Assembly: GCA_030531025.1 (NCBI GenBank)
Contig: JAUMTV010000043.1
Span: forward strand, 1 to 25,337
Direction: 5' to 3'
DNA length: 25,337 nt
DNA from: Turicibacter sp.
Lineage (GTDB): Bacteria; Bacillota; Bacilli; MOL361; Turicibacteraceae
The notes beneath the pieces are model-generated. The model did not search any database, had not been told where the DNA came from, and saw only the letters and a list, made by a program, of their open reading frames with translations. Of this stretch, positions 15,753-22,275 are shown one piece after another. Every line of letters starts with the position of its first letter. Within the stretch, counting starts at the first letter, position 1. The position numbers and the translations under genes were made by a program.

Positions 15753-16934
15753 ATGGCATTTGATAAAATTGTTCTTAAAAACTTACTCAAAAATTTTAAT
15801 AGCGTCCCTTTTAGTGTAAAGTTTTGGGATGATGAAGTTTTTGTTGTTGGTGAAGGGGAACCGGTATTTAAAGTCTTTATTAATGAACCTATTAATCAAA
15901 AAGATTTATTAACGAGTACGTCTTTAGCGCTCGGTGAAGCCTATATGGATAAAAAACTTGAAATTGAAGGTGATTTATATACAGCTCTTGACGCAATTTT
16001 AAGACATATTGACCACTTTACTACTGATTTTAAGGCTCTTCCAAAACTTTTTCATAACTCAACAACAAAATCTAAACAAAAAGAAGAAGTTTCCTCTCAC
16101 TATGATATCGGAAATGATTTTTATAAATTATGGTTAGATGATACACTTTGTTACTCATGTGCTTATTTCAAACATGAAGATGACGATCTTCATCAAGCAC
16201 AGCTCAATAAAATTGATCATCTGTTAGCAAAACTTCAACTAAAAGAAGGTGAATCGTTACTTGATATCGGTTGTGGATGGGGATGCCTGTTAATTACCGC
16301 CGCTAAAAAATATAAAATTAAAGGACTGGGGATAACCCTTAGCCAAGAACAATTTGATGAGTTTTCAAAACGTATTAAAGAAGAACAGCTTGAGGATTAC
16401 TTAAGTGTAAAATTGATGGACTATCGAGATTTAGAACATTCTAACATGACATTTGATAAAGTTGTGAGTGTTGGAATGATTGAACATGTCGGACGTCCAA
16501 ATTATGATTTATTCTTAAAAAATGTACATGCTGTCTTAAATCCTGGAGGAATTTTTGTTCTTCATTATATTAGTGGTGTTAAGGAAGGCGAAGGAGATGC
16601 TTGGATTCGCAAATATATTTTCCCTGGTGGAACGATTCCATCTCTTCGTGAAATTATCTCCTTATCCGCCGATTATAATTTTCATGTCATTGATGTAGAA
16701 AACTTACGCCAACATTATAAAATGACACTTCTACACTGGTATAAAAACTTCGAAGATCACCTTGATGAAATTAGTAAAATGTTCGACGAACGATTTATTC
16801 GAATGTGGCGTATGTATTTGTGTTCTTGTGCTGCTTCATTTAATAATGGAGTTATTGATCTTCACCAAATTGTGTTCACTAAAGGCGTAAATAATAATCT
16901 TCCACTCACACGTGATTACCTATATCAGAAGTAA
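15753..16934 (+). CDS. cfa: Cyclopropane-fatty-acyl-phospholipid synthase
   Basis: Adds a methylene bridge from S-adenosylmethionine across the double bond of unsaturated acyl chains in membrane phospholipids, usually for acid or stationary-phase tolerance. There is an N-terminal lipid-binding domain (about 1-100), then the SAM methyltransferase domain. Its motifs are SSHYDIGNDFYKLWLDD (about 115-131), SCAYF, the SAM motif LLDIGCGWG (about 169-177), GMIEHVGRPNY (catalytic Glu/His region near 240) and HYISG. Length (393 aa) matches E. coli Cfa. The ATG at 15753 is preferred: AAAGGA lies 8 nt upstream, while the adjacent TTG at 15750 would be too close. Confidence 0.95.
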   Translation: MAFDKIVLKNLLKNFNSVPFSVKFWDDEVFVVGEGEPVFKVFINEPINQKDLLTSTSLALGEAYMDKKLEIEGDLYTALDAILRHIDHFTTDFKALPKLFHNSTTKSKQKEEVSSHYDIGNDFYKLWLDDTLCYSCAYFKHEDDDLHQAQLNKIDHLLAKLQLKEGESLLDIGCGWGCLLITAAKKYKIKGLGITLSQEQFDEFSKRIKEEQLEDYLSVKLMDYRDLEHSNMTFDKVVSVGMIEHVGRPNYDLFLKNVHAVLNPGGIFVLHYISGVKEGEGDAWIRKYIFPGGTIPSLREIISLSADYNFHVIDVENLRQHYKMTLLHWYKNFEDHLDEISKMFDERFIRMWRMYLCSCAASFNNGVIDLHQIVFTKGVNNNLPLTRDYLYQK

Positions 16935-16946
16935 TCATATAAATAA

Positions 16947-16981
16947 GAAAAGCGAGAACTCAAAGAGTCTCGCTTTTGCTT
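16947..16981. terminator. Bidirectional intrinsic terminator
   Basis: GCGAG...CTCGC stem extended by ACTC/GAGT, with AAAA and TTTT flanks. It lies between the convergent cfa and xpt genes and serves both. Confidence 0.92.
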
Positions 16982-17557
16982 TTATTCTTCTATAAATTCA
17001 ATGATTCCTTCACCTAATTTACTTACACGTGCTAAAGAGTACACGTCATATCCTTTATCGATTAATAATTGACGCCCTGGTTGGAATGATTTTTCAATGA
17101 CAATTCCAATTCCCGCTACCTTTGCCCCCGCTTCTTCAGCTAAGCGAATCGCACCTAAAGCCGCTTCGCCATTGGCTAAGAAATCATCAATAATTAAAAT
17201 ATGATCATCTTCTGAGATGTATTTCTTAGATAAGGTTAATTCATAGTCTGTTGATTTTGTAAAAGAATGCACAGTTGTTTGATACACCTCATCTTTTAAA
17301 ACTTTAGATGATTGTTTTTTTAATGTCACCATAGGTAAATTCATTTGCATTGCCGTCATAACAGTCGGTGCAATTCCAGAACTTTCAATCGTAAAGATTT
17401 TAGTCACTCCATGATTTTCGAAATATTTCTTAAACTCAGTTCCAATCTTATACATTAAGTGGGCATCCACCCCATGATTTAAAAAAGAATCTACTTTTAG
17501 AACTGTCTCATTTAATGCCATTCCATCATTTAAAATTCGTTGTTTTAAAGCTTCCAC
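16982..17557 (-). CDS. xpt: Xanthine phosphoribosyltransferase
   Basis: Salvages xanthine by transferring it to PRPP, giving XMP for GMP synthesis. It is a type I phosphoribosyltransferase of 191 residues, the normal length. The PRPP-binding motif is [17 protein letters not shown] (about residues 121-137), and the Xpt-specific entry [13 protein letters not shown] (about 56-68) is present. The start is GTG immediately after the pbuX TAG (TAGGTG), supported by GGAGG 8 nt upstream inside the end of pbuX, so translation is coupled. The order pbuX-xpt is the reverse of the B. subtilis xpt-pbuX operon. Confidence 0.96.
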   Translation of the reverse strand: MEALKQRILNDGMALNETVLKVDSFLNHGVDAHLMYKIGTEFKKYFENHGVTKIFTIESSGIAPTVMTAMQMNLPMVTLKKQSSKVLKDEVYQTTVHSFTKSTDYELTLSKKYISEDDHILIIDDFLANGEAALGAIRLAEEAGAKVAGIGIVIEKSFQPGRQLLIDKGYDVYSLARVSKLGEGIIEFIEE

Positions 17558-18913
17558 CTAAGCAACCTCCACTTTTTCTAACTTTACTTCACTCTCTCTA
17601 GTCTCTTTTAATACTAAGTTTAAAACTAATGCAACAATCGTTCCTGTTGAAATTCCTGATGCAAAAATCATTTGTAAGGCTTCAGGTAATCCCGAAATAA
17701 AATCTGGACGGAACGTTACACCTAAACCTAGTGCCATTGAAGTCGCAATAATTAACAGATTACGATCTGTTAACTCGACACGACTTAATGTCTTAATTCC
17801 AGCTGCAGCAACCATACCAAACATCACAAGTCCAACTCCGCCTAATACTGGTTGTGGGATTCCATTAATCACACCTGCTAACTTAGGGAATAATCCTAAA
17901 CAAACAAGTAAAATACCTGCCATTACTGCTACGTGCTTACTTGCAACTTTCGTTAAAGAAATTAAACCAACATTTTGACTAAATGAAGTATTAGAGAATG
18001 ACCCCACTAATCCACCGCAAATACTACCAAAACCATCAGCTAAAATTCCAGCCCCAATTTTTTTATCTGTCATTTCAACATCAGATGTTTCTCCAATAGC
18101 TTTTAAACATCCGACTGTTTCAATCGTCGTTACGAAATAAGCAGGAATAAATGCTAAAACAGCCTTCCAATCAAAAGTGATTCCATATTCCAAAATATTA
18201 GGCATCGCAAACCAACTTGCCTCTGTAACTGATGTAAAATCAACCATCTCAAGTGGAATACAAACAACATAACCAACAATCATCCCAATTAAGATAGAAG
18301 CACTACTGATTATTCCTTTACCATAACGATTTAATAATAGTGTAACAACTAAAACTAACATTGCGATTGAAACATTTAATAAACTTCCATAATCAGCAGC
18401 ACCACTTCCACCAGCTGCCCAATCAATAGAAACAGGTAATAATGTTAACCCAATTAAACAAACAACAGTTCCTGTTACAATTGGTGGAAATAGCTTCATT
18501 AATGGTTTAATAAAGAAACTTAAAATAATCTCAAATAATGAACCTAAAATCGTTGCTCCAACAATACCAGCCATTCCTAATGTTGATCCTACTGAAATAG
18601 CAGGTGAAACAAACGTAAAATCTGTTCCCATAATACAAGCCACACGAGCCCCAGCAGGTCCTACTCCATAAGCCTGAATAATAGTTGCTAACCCAGCTGC
18701 TAAAATTGATGCACTAATTAATGACGTAGTCATGGCACTATCAAATCCTAATGCGCCCGAAATGACAAGTGGCACGACAACAATTCCCGAAAAAGCTGCA
18801 AAAATATGTTGTAAGCCAAATAAAACTTTCTTTCCAACTGTCGGATTATCATCGACTCCATAAATTAAATTGGTTTGACTGAAATTTTGTTCTTTGTTAC
18901 TCATCTCCATCAT
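17558..18913 (-). CDS. pbuX: Xanthine permease (NCS2 family)
   Basis: Proton-coupled xanthine uptake across the cytoplasmic membrane. The 451 residues have about 12-14 transmembrane helices. Family marks are VGKKVLFGLQHIFAAFSGIV near the N-terminus, the ETVGCLKAIGETSD segment around residues 265-278 (the NCS2 signature region with the conserved Glu), and the following GILADGFGSICGGLVGSFSN. Three in-frame ATG codons lie close together; the second (18910) has the best spacing (6 nt) from AGGAG. Expression is controlled by the guanine riboswitch at 19075-19229. The leader also contains an extra structured block (18940-19071). Confidence 0.95.
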   Translation of the reverse strand: MMEMSNKEQNFSQTNLIYGVDDNPTVGKKVLFGLQHIFAAFSGIVVVPLVISGALGFDSAMTTSLISASILAAGLATIIQAYGVGPAGARVACIMGTDFTFVSPAISVGSTLGMAGIVGATILGSLFEIILSFFIKPLMKLFPPIVTGTVVCLIGLTLLPVSIDWAAGGSGAADYGSLLNVSIAMLVLVVTLLLNRYGKGIISSASILIGMIVGYVVCIPLEMVDFTSVTEASWFAMPNILEYGITFDWKAVLAFIPAYFVTTIETVGCLKAIGETSDVEMTDKKIGAGILADGFGSICGGLVGSFSNTSFSQNVGLISLTKVASKHVAVMAGILLVCLGLFPKLAGVINGIPQPVLGGVGLVMFGMVAAAGIKTLSRVELTDRNLLIIATSMALGLGVTFRPDFISGLPEALQMIFASGISTGTIVALVLNLVLKETRESEVKLEKVEVA

Positions 18914-18939
18914 ACACTCCTTTTTCTGTATAGAAACAG

Positions 18940-19071
18940 AGAAATAATCTACATTATGCAGGATTATCCTCAGTTCCTAAGCCTTTTTTAATTCAAGGCT
19001 AACTAGTGCCCAGATAAAAATTTTATATAGATAAATTTTATCTAGGTTTACCTACTTATGGCCAAGTAGTT
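18940..19071 (-). ncRNA. Additional structured block in the pbuX leader, related to the interspersed repeat
   Basis: It lies between the riboswitch terminator and pbuX. On the minus strand a helix AACTA/TAGTT plus GCC/GGC closes an 11-bp hairpin CCTAGATAAAA/TTTTTATCTGGG (G-U pairs and one spare base allowed). This is followed by hairpin AGCCTT/AAGGCT, hairpin AGGA/TCCT with loop ACTGAGGATAA, and partly overlapping it a GATAAT/ATTATT stem-loop. The block 18958-19005 is 38/48 identical, ungapped, to 25289-25336. It matches no riboswitch class I know. Confidence 0.55.
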
Positions 19072-19074
19072 ATT

Positions 19075-19229
19075 AAAAAAGCAGCACCTCATCTTAAAAT
19101 GAGGTGCTGCCAAAATAGATATATAATTAAAAATTATATATCAAAAAATCATCCAACAGCGCCTCGTAGTCTGCACTTTTACGGTTTGCAGGTAGAAACA
19201 CCCAGTCCATATTACCAGGCATATACGAG
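19075..19229 (-). promoter_or_regulatory. Guanine/purine riboswitch with terminator expression platform
   Basis: The aptamer is at 19163-19229 on the minus strand. P1 is CTCGTA/TACGAG, P2 is CCTGGT/ACTGGG with loop AATATGG, J2/3 is GTTTCTAC, and P3 is CTGCA/TGCAG with loop CCGTAAA. The specificity base in GACTAC is C, as in guanine-type (not adenine-type) aptamers. Downstream, GCAGCACCTCAT/ATGAGGTGCTGC (19081-19110) is a perfect 12-bp stem followed by TTTTTT, an intrinsic terminator. The 3' strand of P1 and following bases (minus-strand GAGGCGCTGT, 19156-19165) can pair 9/10 with the terminator's 5' arm, giving a clear antiterminator. Ligand binding should switch pbuX-xpt off. Confidence 0.95.
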
Positions 19230-19252
19230 TCCGTATTCATTTTTACAACTTT

Positions 19253-19281
19253 ATTATATTATGCTATCTTTTAAACTACAA
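19253..19281 (-). promoter_or_regulatory. Promoter of the riboswitch-pbuX-xpt transcript
   Basis: A perfect TATAAT -10 (19253-19258) lies 17 bp from a weak TTGTAG -35 (19276-19281) on the minus strand. Transcription would start about 15-20 nt before the aptamer's P1. Confidence 0.75.
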
Positions 19282-19319
19282 TAAATTTCCATATTTATTT
19301 CATTTTTTTGTAAATAGAT

Positions 19320-19376
19320 ATCAGATTTTTCAAATAAACAGCCAACTCTATCATTGAGGTGGCTTTTAAATCTGAT
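19320..19376 (-). terminator. Probable terminator after the rRNA methyltransferase gene
   Basis: Nested inverted repeats: outer ATCAGATTT/AAATCTGAT and inner AGCCA-CTC/GAG-TGGCT. The outer stem starts at the stop codon of the methyltransferase gene. The T-tract is better on the plus strand (CTTTTAAA), so efficiency on the minus strand is uncertain. Confidence 0.5.
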
Positions 19377-20746
19377 TAATTCCAGCGTAATCCTTTTGGA
19401 TAATGATTTTTTAACATGTTATTAGCAAGCTTAGCCCATCCAAGTGAATATCCATCGACACAAACTAAATACCACCCCTTTTCACCTTCAAAAGGAATTG
19501 TTTCTCCACGTAGATATGCATGAATCTCTTCACTATTAGACGCAAATGAAACTGAATGTTTCACCTCTTGAGGAGTTAATGATAAGGCTAATGCATGTGA
19601 TGGTTCAAAACGATTTTTCTTAATCGTCCCTAAATGCCATCCTGCACGAACTACTTTTACCCCTTCAAACGTTAACATCTCTTCAGGCACGACATAAAGT
19701 TGATCTCCAAATAACACATAATCTCCTTTTGGAACATCCACTAATGTCTCTTTTGCGAATGTTAAAAATTCTTGAAGTTTTTTCTTATCCTTTAATGGCT
19801 TAACATATTGGCGTTTTGGTTCCTCAAAATCATCTTCTTCAACTTTTCTTAAAACGGCTACATAGTGACCTTCCCCATGAATATGATGGGGCCATAAACG
19901 ATATGTCTTTTCAATTCCTTCAACGTCTTCGTTCGCCCATTCTAATCGTCCAGGTTTAAACCCTTCATAGGCATTCATCGACTCAATCTCAAACTCTGGA
20001 TGATATTTAATAAATTGGGCAATTGCTTGTTCATTTTCTTCAGGTGCAAATGTACAAGTCGAATAGACAATACGTCCCCCTGGTTTTAACATCTTTGCCG
20101 CTTCCTCTAAAATATCTTGTTGACGATTTGCGCAAATTTCGACATTTTCTAAGCTCCACTCTTCTTGTGCGACCTCATCTTTTCTAAACATTCCTTCTCC
20201 TGAGCATGGTGCATCAACAACGATACGATCAAAATAGACAGGGAAATGCTTTGCTAATTTCTGTGGGCTTTCATTTAATACAATTGCATTTTTTATCCCC
20301 ATGCGCTCAATGTTTTGTGAGAGAATTTTAGCACGCTGTGGATAAATTTCATTCGTGATTAACAAACCATCTTGTTGCAACTGTGAAGCAACATGTGTAC
20401 TTTTTCCACCAGGAGCAGCACATAAATCTAATACTTTCTCCCCCGGTACAGCCTCAACGAATGTCCCAACTGACATCGCACTTGGCTCTTGAATATAATA
20501 AAGTCCCGCTTCATGGTAAGGATGCTTCCCTGGTCGGTCAGCTTGTTGATAAAAGTATCCTTCCTTTACCCATGGAATGGGTCTTAATGTAAATGGATTT
20601 AAAGCTTCAAATTGTGTAATAGTAATTTTTAATGTGTTAAGACGTAACCCAAGAGATTTCTCTTGTTCATAACTATTAATAAACTCTTCATACTCCTCAT
20701 TAAGTAACGTCTTCATTTTATCTAAAAAGTCTTTTGGTAACGACAT
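19376..20746 (-). CDS. rsmF: RsmF-type rRNA (cytosine-C5) methyltransferase
   Basis: SAM-dependent m5C methyltransferase of the NOL1/NOP2/Sun (RsmB/RsmF) family, acting on ribosomal RNA. An N-terminal segment is followed by the Rossmann SAM domain: VLDLCAAPGGKSTHVA (about residues 105-120, motif I), ITNEI (SAM ribose), VVDAPCSGEGMF (about 175-186, first conserved Cys) and YSTCTFAPEENE (about 227-238, catalytic Cys). The C-terminal ~150 residues are the PUA-like RsmF extension (LYVVPEEM, GWHLGTIKKNRFEPSHALAL), which separates it from RsmB. Length (456) is typical. The ATG is preceded by AAAGGATGAG. The gene stands alone. Confidence 0.92.
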   Translation of the reverse strand: MSLPKDFLDKMKTLLNEEYEEFINSYEQEKSLGLRLNTLKITITQFEALNPFTLRPIPWVKEGYFYQQADRPGKHPYHEAGLYYIQEPSAMSVGTFVEAVPGEKVLDLCAAPGGKSTHVASQLQQDGLLITNEIYPQRAKILSQNIERMGIKNAIVLNESPQKLAKHFPVYFDRIVVDAPCSGEGMFRKDEVAQEEWSLENVEICANRQQDILEEAAKMLKPGGRIVYSTCTFAPEENEQAIAQFIKYHPEFEIESMNAYEGFKPGRLEWANEDVEGIEKTYRLWPHHIHGEGHYVAVLRKVEEDDFEEPKRQYVKPLKDKKKLQEFLTFAKETLVDVPKGDYVLFGDQLYVVPEEMLTFEGVKVVRAGWHLGTIKKNRFEPSHALALSLTPQEVKHSVSFASNSEEIHAYLRGETIPFEGEKGWYLVCVDGYSLGWAKLANNMLKNHYPKGLRWN

Positions 20747-20783
20747 TTTCGACTCATCCTTTCGTCCTTAGCTCTATTTATGG

Positions 20784-20789
20784 ATTATA
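20784..20789 (-). promoter_or_regulatory. Possible -10 of the rsmF promoter
   Basis: TATAAT on the minus strand, about 38 nt before the rsmF ATG; the -35 position (TTTAAA) is a poor match. A DnaA-box 9-mer (TTATCCACA, 20856-20864) lies just upstream. Confidence 0.45.
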
Positions 20790-20955
20790 GTATAAAAGCG
20801 TCAGGCTTTAAATAAATAGTTAAAAATTTTTATCAAAAAAATATCTTTATTTTACTTATCCACAACTTATTACTTCTAATAAAATCCTTTCATCTCACTT
20901 CTTTTAGTCGTTTAACTCAATCTTTAATAGTATTGACTAGTGAAAAATAAATACC

Positions 20956-21007
20956 TTAACATAAAAACACCCTAACAAAATTACTGTCAGGGTGTCTTTA
21001 TGTTAAA
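20956..21007. terminator. Strong hairpin in the rsmF upstream region
   Basis: TTAACATAAA-ACACCCT / AGGGTGT-TTTATGTTAA, 17 bp with one A-C mismatch and a 15-nt loop. It is long for a terminator and lacks a clean T-tract after the full stem, but the inner ACACCCT/AGGGTGT part followed by TTTTT on the minus strand resembles one. It lies between the structured repeat copy 2 and rsmF, so it could end a transcript carrying that repeat or attenuate rsmF. Confidence 0.55.
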
Positions 21008-21109
21008 GATAATGTTAAACACATCAATTAATTCTAATTTTAGAAATTCTTTAGTTAGATAAGATTTATAAGAAATGTGACATCTATATATAAACAGATA
21101 AGTATTCTA

Positions 21110-21270
21110 CATCTAAGATGTCAAACCAAAAATACTGATATCCTTTATTTATAAAGGCATCCTATCGTCCGGGGGTCACCTAGCGATTTCTGAAAGAAAT
21201 CTACTCCTCCTTTGCTAGGGCTTAAAAATTTTCTATGAAGAAAATTTATCTGGACTTATATAGTTATCTA
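21110..21270 (-). repeat. Modular structured repeat, copy 2 (one unit)
   Basis: The core is 21162-21263. On the minus strand it reads AACTATATAAGTCCAG, a hairpin AAATTTTC/GAAAATTT, one 48-bp unit (21173-21220) with CCTAGC/GCTAGG and GATTTC/GAAATC stems, then CCCCCGGACGATAG. A following hairpin CCTTTA/TAAAGG (21142-21157) sits where the copy at 25143 has CCTT/AAGG. It is intergenic, in the opposite orientation to copy 3. The remaining bases to 21009 contain an inverted repeat GACATCT/AGATGTC (21079-21121) of unknown meaning. Confidence 0.8.
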
Positions 21271-21343
21271 ACAAAGAGTTATCTTATATTATTGTTGGCA
21301 TCTGTAAAGAAAAATTAATATGATTCTAACATCATTTATTTAC

Positions 21344-22102
21344 TTACTTCACTTTACCAATATAACATTTTGTTAATAGCGGAAATACTAATACTCCATC
21401 TATCGCATATTGATGAAATTGTGCTGTTAAAGCTTCAATAAACAACTCATACGTCGCATCACCTTCTTTTGGAGCAAAGGAAGAAGATAAATTACGACCA
21501 ATGTAGTGTTGTAAATTATACAGCTGGTCATTTTTAAAAACTTTAATTTCATACTCTCCATTTTTAAAAAACTGTGAATAAATCTCGGGTGTTTCTTCAA
21601 TTCCTTGGCTGTACCCTTTAAAATTCGGACAATAACGAGCACAAATCTGTTCATTTTCTTGAATCAAAGGATCTGTTAAGTCGCGACTATTCGAAATTAA
21701 AGCGATTTTTCCTTTATCATTTAAAATTATACGACACTCTTTCTTAAACTGTGGGATGTCAAACCAATGAAAAGCTTGAGCTACTGTGATTAAATCTATA
21801 CTATTAGAATCTATCATTGTTGACTCAGCGTTTGCAGCTACTGAAGTAAACAATGAATAAGACTTTAATTTTTGTTCTGCTATATGACGCATTTCTGAAT
21901 TTGGTTCAACGCCAAGCACCGTAAATCCTTTTTCAAGTAATTGTTTAGTTAATATACCTGTACCTGATCCTATGTCAGCAATTCGACTTGTGGATAAAAG
22001 TGAACTCTCCTTTATTAAACAATCCAAAAGTTCACTTGGGTAAGATGGTCGATATAAGTCATATACTTTTGATTTCCCCGTAAATTTTTCTTCATTTCCC
22101 AT
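21344..22102 (-). CDS. Class I SAM-dependent methyltransferase, substrate unknown
   Basis: A small-molecule or lipid/protein methyltransferase-like protein of the Methyltransf_11/25 type. SAM-binding motif I is IADIGSGTGILTKQLLEKG (about residues 39-57), followed by the acidic ribose ligand in VLGVEPNSEM, motif IV IDLITVAQAFHWFD (about 103-116) and ALISNSRD. The AQAFHWF motif is common in a group often annotated as generic methyltransferases related to trans-aconitate methyltransferase. Length is 252 aa. AGGAGG precedes the ATG by 8 nt. The gene is alone between a repeat copy and a terminator, so context gives no substrate clue. Confidence 0.88.
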   Translation of the reverse strand: MGNEEKFTGKSKVYDLYRPSYPSELLDCLIKESSLLSTSRIADIGSGTGILTKQLLEKGFTVLGVEPNSEMRHIAEQKLKSYSLFTSVAANAESTMIDSNSIDLITVAQAFHWFDIPQFKKECRIILNDKGKIALISNSRDLTDPLIQENEQICARYCPNFKGYSQGIEETPEIYSQFFKNGEYEIKVFKNDQLYNLQHYIGRNLSSSFAPKEGDATYELFIEALTAQFHQYAIDGVLVFPLLTKCYIGKVK

Positions 22103-22237
22103 TTTTAATGCCTCCTTCTCCTATCATTTTACCTTATTGTATCACTAAAAGTATGTTTATTATTTATGGATTGAATGTCTACTTCTTATTCACCTTCATT
22201 AATTCAAAGAATAAATGTCTGTACCTAAGTGACTATT

Positions 22238-22275
22238 AAAAAAGCTATAACTAAAGTAGTTATAGCTTTTTATTT
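22238..22275. terminator. Bidirectional intrinsic terminator
   Basis: AAAGCTATAACTA / TAGTTATAGCTTT with a 3-nt loop, followed on the minus strand by TTTTTT. It ends the EAL gene just downstream of its stop codon, and the plus side also has a T-rich tail. Confidence 0.9.

Noticed and set aside
18940..19071. A known second riboswitch (PRPP/ykkC, ZTP, c-di-GMP, preQ1) in the pbuX leader
   Set aside because: Short matches such as CTGGGCA or CCTAG are present, but none of the conserved cores of those classes can be assembled.
19099..19284. Plus-strand 61-codon frame
   Set aside because: It crosses the antisense strand of the guanine riboswitch, whose RNA structure fully explains the sequence.
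21427..21654. Minus-strand 75-codon frame
   Set aside because: It lies inside the SAM methyltransferase gene in another frame and has no family features.
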